Shown in pieces: positions 22,744-30,377 of a stretch of DNA of 37,218 nt (position 1 is the stretch's first letter; each line of letters starts with the position of its first letter). The notes beneath the pieces were generated by a model. That model worked only from the letters and a program-made list of their open reading frames with translations. It was not told the DNA's origin and did no database searches. The translations under genes and the position numbers were made by a program. This stretch comes from JBDSKH01 sp035495435. GTDB lineage: Bacteria; Actinomycetota; Actinomycetes; Actinomycetales; Microbacteriaceae. The stretch lies in contig DATJFV010000083.1 of NCBI GenBank assembly GCA_035495435.1, forward strand, positions 1-37,218. The letters are read 5' to 3'.

Positions 22744-23528
22744 TGAGCGCGGCTGCCGTCTCCCTCTGGCGCGAGGACCACCTCGAAGCCCGCGACGACT
22801 GCGACGTCATCCCCGCCGTCATCGAGGCCGCCGACTCCTGGCTGGTGGACGAGGGACGCGTGCGCGGGATCGACCTGCACCGCACCCGCTTCATGACGGC
22901 GATCCCCCGCGGGCGCTACCGCGAGGTCGACCCCGGAGCGTTCTGGGACGCCAGCATCGCCGCCATACCGCGCACCGGGCAGTGGTTTCCCCGCGTCGAG
23001 TTGCGCACGCAGCTTCTGCGACCGCAGCTGCTGTTCCGGCTGCGGGAGGCGCCCGAACTGCGGCGCTCCATCGTGCTCGCCACCCACCACGGTCGCGATC
23101 CGCGCACCGCGCCGCGAGTCAAGGGCCCCGACCTCGAGGCGATGACTCGGCTGCGCACTGCGGCGCAGAAATCCGGCGCCGATGACGCGGTGATCCTCAC
23201 CCGCGACGGCTTCATCGCCGACGGTTCCACCACCTGCCTGGTCTGGTGGCGCGGAGACGCCCTCTGCGTCCCGTCGAACGACATCGAGCGGATCGACAGC
23301 GTCACCGTGCGCTCTGTCGCCGCGCTCGCCACCGCGCTCGGGGTCGACGTGCTCTACGAGTCGGTCCGGCCCGCGGACCTCGAGGGGCTCGAAGTATGGG
23401 CACTGAACGCGGTGCACGGCATCCGGATCGTCACCCGGTGGGTGGACGGGCCCTCAACCGCCGAGCTGCCCGGTCGCCGCGCCACCTGGCAGGCGCGGCT
23501 CGACGCGCTGCGGAAGCCGCTGCCATGA
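22743..23528 (+). CDS. Class IV aminotransferase, likely aminodeoxychorismate lyase (PabC-like)
   Basis: A 261-residue fold-type IV PLP enzyme. The Schiff-base lysine is probably in RVKGPDLEAM; the later SGADDAVILTRDGFIADGSTTCLVWW block matches the DAVLL-x-DG-x-v-EG-s-xxN region of class IV enzymes, with T/S-rich residues in place of the usual EG...N. A lyase of this type converts 4-amino-4-deoxychorismate to p-aminobenzoate and pyruvate. It is divergent from pabB, which supports that role, though a D-amino acid or branched-chain aminotransferase cannot be ruled out. Its stop overlaps the DedA start (ATGA). Confidence 0.8.
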   Translation: MSAAAVSLWREDHLEARDDCDVIPAVIEAADSWLVDEGRVRGIDLHRTRFMTAIPRGRYREVDPGAFWDASIAAIPRTGQWFPRVELRTQLLRPQLLFRLREAPELRRSIVLATHHGRDPRTAPRVKGPDLEAMTRLRTAAQKSGADDAVILTRDGFIADGSTTCLVWWRGDALCVPSNDIERIDSVTVRSVAALATALGVDVLYESVRPADLEGLEVWALNAVHGIRIVTRWVDGPSTAELPGRRATWQARLDALRKPLP

Positions 23529-24205
23529 ACTGGATCGACACCGTCCTCACCTGGATCCTCGACCTCGTCGGCTCGGTGGACCCGGTCACCCGCATCCTGC
23601 TGTCCGGCCTCGGAATCCTGCTCGAGACCTCGATCCTCGTCGGCCTCATCGTGCCCGGCGACACCATCGTGGTGGTATCCAGCACCGCCATCGACGGGCC
23701 GGCCCAGTACGCCGGCACGCTCGCCGCCGTCATCGTCGGTGCGCTCATCGGCGAGAGCATCGGCTTCGCGCTCGGCCGGTTCTTCGGGCCGCGCATCCGC
23801 GACTCGCGGTTGGGACGCCGCATCGGCATCACCAACTGGCACCGTGCCGAGTACTACGTCGACCGTCGCGGCGGGATCGCCGTCTTCGTGTCGCGATTCC
23901 TGCCGGTGCTGCACTCCCTCGTGCCGGTGACGGTCGGGATGAGCAACATGAGCTACCGGAGATTCATCGCGTGGACCGCACCGGCGTGCGCGATCTGGGC
24001 AGGCGCCTACGTGACCGTGGGATGGGTGGTCGCCGGCAGCTTCCGCGCCCTCCAGGACCAGCTGCACTTCGCCGGCTACCTCTTCGTCGCCGCCATCGCC
24101 GTATTCGGCGGAATCGTCGTGCTGGTCAAGAAACTGATCGCGCGGCGCGAGTCGCGGCACTGGGATCACCCCGGCGACGGAGACACCAACACCAGCGAGG
24201 GCTGA
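23525..24205 (+). CDS. DedA family membrane protein
   Basis: A 226-residue inner-membrane protein of the DedA/SNARE-associated (VTT) superfamily. Markers: LVGLIVPGDTIVVV (the usual PGE is PGD here), GALIGESIGFALGR, and the SRFLPVLHSLVPVTVGMSNM segment with its conserved Arg and Pro. Several family members flip polyprenyl-phosphate or phospholipid or support proton motive force; which applies is unknown. ATG at 23525 overlaps the aminotransferase stop (ATGA), so the two are coupled although functionally unrelated. A strong terminator follows. Confidence 0.9.
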   Translation: MNWIDTVLTWILDLVGSVDPVTRILLSGLGILLETSILVGLIVPGDTIVVVSSTAIDGPAQYAGTLAAVIVGALIGESIGFALGRFFGPRIRDSRLGRRIGITNWHRAEYYVDRRGGIAVFVSRFLPVLHSLVPVTVGMSNMSYRRFIAWTAPACAIWAGAYVTVGWVVAGSFRALQDQLHFAGYLFVAAIAVFGGIVVLVKKLIARRESRHWDHPGDGDTNTSEG

Positions 24206-24226
24206 CCCACCCGTGCCGACATAGAA

Positions 24227-24264
24227 ACGGGGCCGACACAGACCTCGGTCTGCGTCGGCCCCGT
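24227..24264. terminator. Strong bidirectional hairpin between DedA and the ABC transporter operon
   Basis: ACGGGGCCGACACAGACC and GGTCTGCGTCGGCCCCGT form an 18-bp stem with one mismatch and a tiny TC loop. It lies 21 bp after the DedA stop and 15 bp before the substrate-binding gene stop, serving both convergent units. Confidence 0.88.
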
Positions 24265-24279
24265 CATCGGGCTGCGAGG

Positions 24280-25197
24280 CTACTTCAGGAAGCCGTTGTC
24301 CGTCAGCCAGCCGGTCGCGATGTCGGCCGAGGACTTCTGGTCATCGACGCTCTCGACATTCAGCGCCACAAGTCCCTCAGGGGTGAGGGCGGCGCTGATC
24401 GGGTTGATGACATCCGCGATCTCGTCGGCGACGTCGCTGCTCACCAGCGGCACCACGTTCGAGGCCAGGAACAGGCCCTCGGGGTCGGCAAGAGTCACCA
24501 GGTTCTGCGACTTGATGCGCGGGTCGGCGCTGTACACGTTGGCGATGTTGATGACGCCCTGGGTGAGCGAGTCGACCGTCGTGTCACCGGTGGCCTGGAA
24601 GGAAACGTCGACGCCGTAGACGCTCTTCAGCCCCTTCGGGCCGTACGGGCGCTCCTCGAGCTCCGGAGCGCCGCCGAGGACCAGCGGCACATCCACCTTC
24701 GTCAGGTCGGCGATGCTCGACAGCGAGTACTGGTCGGCGAAGTCCTTCGTGACGTTGTACGAGTCCTGGTCGGTGGCGGGCGACTGGTCGAGGACCGTCA
24801 AGCCGTCGGGCAGCGCGTCCTTCAGGGCCGCGTAGACGTCATCGGACTTGGTCGCCGTGGTCTGGGGGTCGTAGTACTGCAGCAGGTTGCCGGTGTACTC
24901 CGGGAAGAGTTGCACCTCACCACCCTCGAGTGCGGGCAGGTAGGCGTCGCGCTGACCGATCTGGAAGTTGCGGGTGACCGTGTACCCGGCGTTCTCGAGA
25001 GCCTGGGAGTAGATCTCGGCGATGATCTCGTTCGAGTAGTAGGCCTGCGAGCCGACAACGATGGTTCCCTTGTCGGCGTCGCTGTCTCCGTCGCCGGAGC
25101 CGCCGCCAGTGCTCGAGCCGCACCCTGCCAGGGCCAATGACACCCCGACCGCGACTGCCGCCATGGCGAGTCGGCCCTTGTTCCTTGCTGTGAACAT
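24280..25197 (-). CDS. Osmoprotectant-type ABC transporter substrate-binding lipoprotein (OpuAC/ProX-like)
   Basis: A 305-residue exported lipoprotein. The signal peptide reads MFTARNKGRLAMAA, then a hydrophobic core, and lipobox LAGC with Cys26, then a Gly/Ser/Asp linker. The body shows KGTIVVGSQAYYSNEIIAEI and ALEGGEVQLFPEYTGNLLQYY, the typical pattern of OpuAC-type binding proteins for glycine betaine, carnitine or choline. ATG at 25197 has AAAAGGAAG upstream; another ATG at 25215 overlaps the permease stop (ATGA) and is the alternative. Fourth gene of the operon. The ligand cannot be read from the sequence. Confidence 0.9.
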   Translation of the reverse strand: MFTARNKGRLAMAAVAVGVSLALAGCGSSTGGGSGDGDSDADKGTIVVGSQAYYSNEIIAEIYSQALENAGYTVTRNFQIGQRDAYLPALEGGEVQLFPEYTGNLLQYYDPQTTATKSDDVYAALKDALPDGLTVLDQSPATDQDSYNVTKDFADQYSLSSIADLTKVDVPLVLGGAPELEERPYGPKGLKSVYGVDVSFQATGDTTVDSLTQGVINIANVYSADPRIKSQNLVTLADPEGLFLASNVVPLVSSDVADEIADVINPISAALTPEGLVALNVESVDDQKSSADIATGWLTDNGFLK

Positions 25198-25211
25198 CTC
25201 GTTCTTCCTTT

Positions 25212-25949
25212 TCATGTACCGGTGGGAGCTTCCACCACCGCCGCACGCCCGGACGGCGCGCGGCGGAGTCTGCGGGGACGGCGCTGCGGAGAGCCGTCGG
25301 GGATGACGCGGTCGACCACGTGGGTCGCGATGCCGAACAGCGCGTCGAGAAGGAGGGCGAGCAGGATGACGATCACCGCGGCCCCCAGCACCTGGGCGTC
25401 GCGGCGCAGCGGAATGCCCTGCAGGATGTCGAACCCGAGCCCGCCCAGGTTGATGTATGCGGCGAGAGTGACCGTCGCGACCACCTGGAGCGTGCCGGCC
25501 CGCAATCCGGAGACGAGGAGATGCAAGCCGAGCGGCGCCTCGACCTTCCACAGGATCTGCCATTCGGTCATGCCCACCGCACGCGCGGCATCGATGGTGG
25601 TGCGATCGATCGCCTGGAGGCCCGAATACGCCCCGGCCAGGATCGAAGGAACCGCGAGGATCACGAAGGCCGCGAAGGCCGCGATCGGCCGTTGGAGCAC
25701 GCCGACCAGGGAGACCAGCAGCAGCATCAGACCGAATGACGGCAAGGCTCGAGCCGCACCCGCGACGCCCACCGCGATCTCACGGCCCTTACCGGTGTGA
25801 CCGATCAGGTAGCCGATCGGCACCGCGATGGCCGCTGCGATGAACACCGAGATGACGGTGTAGAACATCTGCTCGCCGATGCGCAGCCACAGCTCGCCGC
25901 TGGCGAAATGCTCGCCGATCCAGGCGAGGGTGTCGGTGATGAGGTTCAT
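25212..25949 (-). CDS. ABC transporter permease (OpuBB/ProW type), second of pair
   Basis: A 245-residue membrane permease with about six segments and the ABC-contact loop DAARAVGMTEWQILWKVEAPLGLHLLVSGLRAGT, matching the EAA motif of binding-protein-dependent permeases. The C-terminus is an Arg-rich tail (SPQRRPRRLRRAPSGRAAVV). ATG at 25949 overlaps the first permease stop (ATGA). It would form a heterodimer with the other permease. Confidence 0.9.
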   Translation of the reverse strand: MNLITDTLAWIGEHFASGELWLRIGEQMFYTVISVFIAAAIAVPIGYLIGHTGKGREIAVGVAGAARALPSFGLMLLLVSLVGVLQRPIAAFAAFVILAVPSILAGAYSGLQAIDRTTIDAARAVGMTEWQILWKVEAPLGLHLLVSGLRAGTLQVVATVTLAAYINLGGLGFDILQGIPLRRDAQVLGAAVIVILLALLLDALFGIATHVVDRVIPDGSPQRRPRRLRRAPSGRAAVVEAPTGT

Positions 25950-26626
25950 GCCGCCGCCCCCTCGGTCAGCACGGGGCTACGTCGGCGCCGGGTGGTCGGC
26001 CGCGACCACGGCAGCACCATGCGGCCGAGCACGACCAACAAACCGTCAAGCACCAGCGCGAGCGCCATCGTAAGTACGACCCCGGTGAACACCTCGAAGG
26101 GGATCTGACGCTGCGAGCCATCAGTGAAGAAGTACCCCAGGCTCTTGACCCCGACGAGCACGCCGACGGTGACCAGCGCGATCGTGCTGACCACCACGAC
26201 ACGCAGCCCAGCCAGCAGGACCGGGCCCGCCAGAGGCAACTCGACCACCCAGAAGCGCTGCCACCCCGAGTAGCCCATGGCGGTGGCCGACTGCCGCACG
26301 TCGGGGTCGACCGAGCCGAAGGCGTCGGCGGCCGAACGCGACATCAGCGCCACCGCGTAAATGGTGAGGGCGATCGTGACGTTGGTCTCGCTGAGGTAGG
26401 GAAGCCCGAGGAGCGGCGGCAGCACGGCGAAGAGCGCGATCGAGGGGATCGTGTACAGCAGGCTCGCCAGCGTCAGCAGCAGACCGCGGGTCAGCCGGAA
26501 GCGCCAGGCGAGCCAGCCCAGCGGTATGGCGAGGACGAAGCCGATCACGATCGGCAGCAGGCTGAGCCGCAGATGATTCAGCAGCAGCGGCAGGATCTGC
26601 TCGTAGTTGTTGACCAGCCAGTTCAC
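25946..26626 (-). CDS. ABC transporter permease (OpuBB/ProW type), first of pair
   Basis: A 226-residue permease with about five to six membrane segments. The EAA-type loop is VRQSATAMGYSGWQRFWVVELPLAGPVLLAGLR; LLYTIPSIALFAVLPPLLG is typical of this subfamily. Start ATG at 26626 overlaps the ATPase stop by 4 bp. Two different permeases with one ATPase and one binding protein match the OpuB/OpuC-type layout rather than the single-permease OpuA. Confidence 0.9.
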   Translation of the reverse strand: MNWLVNNYEQILPLLLNHLRLSLLPIVIGFVLAIPLGWLAWRFRLTRGLLLTLASLLYTIPSIALFAVLPPLLGLPYLSETNVTIALTIYAVALMSRSAADAFGSVDPDVRQSATAMGYSGWQRFWVVELPLAGPVLLAGLRVVVVSTIALVTVGVLVGVKSLGYFFTDGSQRQIPFEVFTGVVLTMALALVLDGLLVVLGRMVLPWSRPTTRRRRSPVLTEGAAA

Positions 26627-27435
26627 GGCGTGAGCACTCCCGCGGGATTGCCGTCTGCGTCGAGCAGGACGGTGCGCCGGCCCACCTTCTTCTCGGTCAG
26701 CGCGCGCTTGCCCCGGTCGGCCCCGATGAAGGTCGAGACGAAGTCGTTGGCGGGCTTGGCCAGGATCTCCTCCGGCGTGCCCTTCTGCACGATGTGACCG
26801 CCCTCCTCGAGCAGCACCACCTGATCGCCCAGCAGGAACGCCTCGTCGATGTCATGCGTCACGAACACGATGGTCTTGGCCAGTTCGCGCTGCAGGCGCA
26901 GGATCTCTTGCTGCAGGTCGGAGCGCACGATCGGGTCGACCGCGCCGAAGGGCTCGTCCATCAGCAGGATGTTGGGGTCGACCGCGAGCCCACGCGCGAC
27001 GCCCACCCGCTGCTGCTGGCCGCCGGAGAGCTGGTTCGGGTAACGGCGCGCCAGCGAGCGATCGAGCCCCACGACATCCATCAGCTCCAGGGCACGCTCA
27101 TGCGCCTGCGCCTTCGGCACCCCGGTGAGGCGCGGAACGGTCGCGATGTTGTCGATGACGCGACGGTGCGGCAGAAGCCCGGAGTTCTGCATGACGTAGC
27201 CGATGCGTCGGCGCAACTGCACCGGCTCGACCCCGGAGATGTCTTCGCCGTCGATCTCGATGTGGCCGCTCGTCGGATCGACCATGCGGTTGATCATCCG
27301 CAGCACGGTGGTCTTGCCCGACCCGCTCGAGCCGACCAGCACGGTCACCTGGTGCGCCGGAATCTGGAGCGAGAACTCCTCGACGGCGAGGGTGCCATCA
27401 GCAAACCGTTTGGAGACGGAACGGAATTCGATCAC
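26623..27435 (-). CDS. ABC transporter ATPase (OpuCA/ProV-like), lacking a full CBS module
   Basis: A 270-residue ATPase. Walker A GSSGSGKTT (35-43), Q-loop MQNSG, signature LSGGQQQR (136-143), Walker B ILLMDEP (156-162), H-loop THD (193-195). FVSTFIGADRGKRAL is the end of the ABC domain in this family. Where OpuCA continues with two CBS domains (about 380 residues in total), this protein has only ~25 further residues (VLLDADGNPAGVLTP), a fragment of a CBS-like repeat at most. The start is GTG at 27435. First gene of the four-gene operon; all junctions downstream are overlaps or near-overlaps. Confidence 0.93.
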   Translation of the reverse strand: MIEFRSVSKRFADGTLAVEEFSLQIPAHQVTVLVGSSGSGKTTVLRMINRMVDPTSGHIEIDGEDISGVEPVQLRRRIGYVMQNSGLLPHRRVIDNIATVPRLTGVPKAQAHERALELMDVVGLDRSLARRYPNQLSGGQQQRVGVARGLAVDPNILLMDEPFGAVDPIVRSDLQQEILRLQRELAKTIVFVTHDIDEAFLLGDQVVLLEEGGHIVQKGTPEEILAKPANDFVSTFIGADRGKRALTEKKVGRRTVLLDADGNPAGVLTP

Positions 27436-27574
27436 TGCGGCGGCGCCTCTCTCGATGGATGAGCACGCCGCTGCAGGCGCGCAAAAACCAGTCGAACACT
27501 ATTCGTGGCCACAGACAAGAACGGTTGGGTCGTTTCGCCTTACAGGCCACTCACAGGGAGGTACAGCGGGAAAG
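27436..27574 (-). promoter_or_regulatory. Upstream region of the ABC operon with short inverted repeats
   Basis: 139 bases between the TetR gene and the ATPase gene, both minus strand. It contains CGAA-N5-TTCG (27493-27505) and AACG-N7-CGTT (27520-27534). A weak promoter TTGTCT (27513-27518), 17 bases, TCGACT (27490-27495) overlaps the first repeat. No terminator is clear, so the operon may also be read through from tetR. Confidence 0.3.
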
Positions 27575-28213
27575 TCAGCCCCAGTATTCCGAGATCAGCG
27601 AATGAGTTGCCGCGGTGCCGAGCTCGAGGTAGCCCGCCGACCCGTTCGGATCGACGACGAACGCGTGCGCCGCGATCGCGTCGGTGGCGACGATCGCCGC
27701 CTCGAACGCAGCCCGCGTGCGATCGGATGCGTCGAGCCCGAACCGGGTCGCGAGAGCATCGAACATCTGGCCGGCGAGAACCGCAAGCGCCGGGATCTCC
27801 GTGGTGGGCCGCAGGTCGAGCACGTCGCCGTAGCGCAGCGAAGCGAATCCGGGCTCCTCGCGGAACGCGCCGACGTACACGGCGAGTGCCGCGTCGAGCG
27901 CCGCACCCCACGAGGGGTGCTGCTCGGACCGCAGCTGCGCCAGCATCCGGTCGGTAACACGCTCGGCGTTGCGGGCCGCAAGGCTCTGCAGCACCGCAAT
28001 GCGGTCGGGGAAGTAGCGATAGACGGTACCGATCGAGGCACCGGCGCGCTCAGCGACCATGGCGGTGGTGAGTCGCTCATAGCCGATCTCGTGGACGACC
28101 TGGGCGGCCGCGTCGAGCAACGCGGCCAACCGCGCCGTGCTGCGGGCCTGGACCGGCTCGTTGCGGATCAGCGCGATCGCGTCGGTGCGAGTGGAAAGCT
28201 GGATTTCGGGCAC
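27575..28213 (-). CDS. TetR family transcriptional regulator
   Basis: A 212-residue repressor. The N-terminal helix-turn-helix is at about 49-68 (LTTAMVAERAGASIGTVYRYFPDR), the classic TetR pattern. The ligand-binding half reads EPGFASLRYGDVLDL, as in other actinobacterial TetR proteins. The start is GTG at 28213 with GAGGAG seven to eight bases upstream; the frame is open further up but would enter the promoter and the App1 gene. It lies directly upstream of the osmoprotectant operon in the same direction and divergent from the App1 gene; either could be its target. Confidence 0.9.
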   Translation of the reverse strand: MPEIQLSTRTDAIALIRNEPVQARSTARLAALLDAAAQVVHEIGYERLTTAMVAERAGASIGTVYRYFPDRIAVLQSLAARNAERVTDRMLAQLRSEQHPSWGAALDAALAVYVGAFREEPGFASLRYGDVLDLRPTTEIPALAVLAGQMFDALATRFGLDASDRTRAAFEAAIVATDAIAAHAFVVDPNGSAGYLELGTAATHSLISEYWG

Positions 28214-28228
28214 GTGTGTTCTCCTCAG

Positions 28229-28247
28229 CCTGATCGGCAGGAGTCTA
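28229..28247 (-). promoter_or_regulatory. tetR -10 box with adjacent inverted repeat
   Basis: TAGACT (28242-28247 on the minus strand) is followed at once by the inverted repeat CCTG-N5-CAGG (28229-28241) at the expected transcription start. The leader is about 20 bases and includes GAGGAG, so this gene is leadered although it uses the same -10 sequence as the leaderless group. Operator function is a guess. Confidence 0.4.
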
Positions 28248-28302
28248 TCGCTCATGTTCTGCCTCATCTGGTGAAAACACTGTGCATGGAAGACTGAATG
28301 CG

Positions 28303-29319
28303 ATGACATCCGCTGGAGAGCCGCTTCACCTCGCCGCCCGGGTCGAGGATGCGGTGCAGAGCCTGCGGCAGCGCTGGGGCCTGCGACGCGGGCTGGTTCC
28401 CACGATCGTGCCCTTCACCGGCTACGGTGGCGCGGGCTGGATCCGGGTGCTCGGCCGCGTCGTGCTGCGCCGCCCACCCGAACCTGGCGCAGTAGAGGAC
28501 GAGTTCCGCGGCATCCGCGGCTGGCGCAGCTTCACCAGCGTGCACGTTCCCGACGTCGAGGTGAGGGTCAGGTCGGGCCGTACGACGCGCACCATCCGCA
28601 GCGACCGGGGCGGCGTGCTGGACGCGCACATCGATGTGACGCTCACGCCCGGCTGGCATCGGATCACCCTCGATATCGAGGGGGGCGCGCGCGTCGAGGC
28701 ACCGGTGTTCGTCGTGGACGAACGCGTCGACGTCGGCCTGGTGTCGGATGTCGACGACACCGTCATGGTGACCGCACTCCCCCGGCCGTTCCTGGCCGCA
28801 TGGAACACCTTCGTTCTCGACGAGCACGCACGCGACCCGGTCGCCGGCATGGCCGTCCTGTACGAGCGGCTCACCCGAGCCCACCCCGGCGCTCCGGTGA
28901 TCTACCTCTCCACGGGCGCCAGGAACGACGCGCCCACCCTGACCCGGTTCCTGGGCCGGCACCTCTACCCGCGCGGAACCCTGCTGCTCACCGACTGGGG
29001 GCCGACCCACGATCGCTGGTTCCGCAGCGGCCCCGAGCACAAGCGCCGCGAGCTGGCCCGGCTCGCGAGCGAGTTCCCCGCCATGCGATGGCTGCTGGTC
29101 GGGGACGACGGGCAGCACGATCCGGAGCTGTACGCGGAGTTCGCGCAGGCGCACCCCGACAACGTCGCCGCGGTCGCGATCCGCCAGCTCACGACGGGAG
29201 AGGCGGTGCTCGCCGGCGGCCGCAGCGATCCGGAGCCTCATCCGAGCGGCGTTCCCTGGGTGTACGCACCGGACGGCGCCGGGCTCAGCGCCCGCCTCAC
29301 CGAACTCGGCCTGCTGTGA
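28303..29319 (+). CDS. App1-type phosphatase (DUF2183)
   Basis: A 338-residue protein. The HAD-like catalytic motif DxDxT is D149-V-D-D-T153 (VSDVDDTVMVT). YLSTGARN provides the second motif, GPEHKRREL the conserved Lys, and LLVGDDGQHDPELY the acidic motif of the App1/DUF2183 family. Yeast App1 is a phosphatidate phosphatase; the bacterial substrates are unknown. The ATG at 28303 is chosen because AAGACT and seven bases precede it; a GTG at 28282 is the alternative. Its TGA overlaps the GTG of the next gene (GTGA). Confidence 0.85.
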   Translation: MTSAGEPLHLAARVEDAVQSLRQRWGLRRGLVPTIVPFTGYGGAGWIRVLGRVVLRRPPEPGAVEDEFRGIRGWRSFTSVHVPDVEVRVRSGRTTRTIRSDRGGVLDAHIDVTLTPGWHRITLDIEGGARVEAPVFVVDERVDVGLVSDVDDTVMVTALPRPFLAAWNTFVLDEHARDPVAGMAVLYERLTRAHPGAPVIYLSTGARNDAPTLTRFLGRHLYPRGTLLLTDWGPTHDRWFRSGPEHKRRELARLASEFPAMRWLLVGDDGQHDPELYAEFAQAHPDNVAAVAIRQLTTGEAVLAGGRSDPEPHPSGVPWVYAPDGAGLSARLTELGLL

Positions 29320-30377
29320 CCTCGGCCCGCGACCTCGCGGCGCTGCGGCTGAACGCCCTCGGCATCGCCCGGGCCGTCGCGGCGACGCCGCTCGAGGCGG
29401 TGCGGTCCCTGCTCGCCCTGCAAGCGCAGGATTTCGCCGGCGCCCTGTGGTCGATCGGTTTGCGAGTAGCCGGCGCGACGGCGGCGGCGGTCGAGGCGTC
29501 GCTGTCCTCGGGAGAGATCGTGCGGTCGTGGCCGATGCGCGGAACCCTGCATATCGTCGCGGCAGAGGACCTGGGCTGGATGCTGGGGCTGACCGGCCAG
29601 CGCATGGTGCGTTCCGCCGAGGGTCGCCGCCGCTCCCTGGGCCTGACGTCTTCCGACTTCGTCCTCGCCGAGAAGCTAGCTCGCGCCGAGCTCGAGGGCG
29701 GCCGCCAGGCGACCCGCGCGGAGCTGTTCGCCGCCTTCGACGCCGGGGGGCTCGCGACGACCGGGCAGCGCGGGGTCCACACCCTCGCGCAGCTCGCCCA
29801 GACCGCGGTCGTGGTGCAGGCCGGCAAAGACCGGTACGCGTTGCTCGAGGAGTGGGTGCTGGCTGCGCGCCTGCTGTCGCCCGACGAGGCGCTGCGCGAG
29901 TTCGCACTGCGGTACGCGCAGGGCCACGGCCCGGTGACCGCTCGGGACTTCGCCTGGTGGTCGTCGCTGACGCTGACCGACGCGCGGGCGGGGCTGGGGG
30001 CCGCAGCGGATGAGCTGGACACCCTCGAGTTCGAGGGCGAGACCTACTACCTGCGACCCGGACTCGAACCCGCCCCAGCCGGCGTATTTCTGCTGCCCGG
30101 CTTCGACGAGTTCGTGCTGGGCTACACCGATCGCACCGCGCAACTGGCGAAAGAGCACTGGCTCGACATTGTCCCCGGCGGCAACGGGGTGTTCCTGCCG
30201 ACCATCGTCGCGGACGGCCAGATCGTCGGCACGTGGAAGCGGGTGAAGGCGTCGAAGGCGCGGGTCACGTTCGCGCTGCGCCCTTTCACCGACCTGTCGT
30301 CGTCGGCGCGACGGGCCGCGGACGACCGCGCTGCAGGCTACAGCGAGTTCCTCGGCACCGAAGTGGACCTGGTCTAA
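29316..30377 (+). CDS. AlkZ-type winged-helix DNA glycosylase (HTH_42 family)
   Basis: A 353-residue protein of the winged-helix DNA-binding family (DUF1006) that includes Streptomyces AlkZ, which unhooks interstrand crosslinks. The N-terminal LLALQAQDFAGALWSIGLR has Gln36-Ala-Gln38, the position of the AlkZ QxQ catalytic motif, and EIVRSWPMRGTLHIV matches the family. The middle and the C-terminus (FLLPGFDEFVLGYTDR, VFLPTIVADGQIVGTWKR) are also typical. GTG at 29316 overlaps the App1 stop, so the two are co-translated. The substrate lesion is unknown, and no toxin biosynthesis genes are nearby, so it is likelier a general alkylation repair enzyme than a self-resistance factor. Confidence 0.85.
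   Translation: MTSARDLAALRLNALGIARAVAATPLEAVRSLLALQAQDFAGALWSIGLRVAGATAAAVEASLSSGEIVRSWPMRGTLHIVAAEDLGWMLGLTGQRMVRSAEGRRRSLGLTSSDFVLAEKLARAELEGGRQATRAELFAAFDAGGLATTGQRGVHTLAQLAQTAVVVQAGKDRYALLEEWVLAARLLSPDEALREFALRYAQGHGPVTARDFAWWSSLTLTDARAGLGAAADELDTLEFEGETYYLRPGLEPAPAGVFLLPGFDEFVLGYTDRTAQLAKEHWLDIVPGGNGVFLPTIVADGQIVGTWKRVKASKARVTFALRPFTDLSSSARRAADDRAAGYSEFLGTEVDLV

Noticed and set aside
28264..29907. 547-codon open frame on the minus strand opposite the App1 and AlkZ-type genes
   Set aside because: Antisense, Arg/Pro-rich, no motif; the plus-strand frames carry DxDxT and Gln-Ala-Gln signatures.
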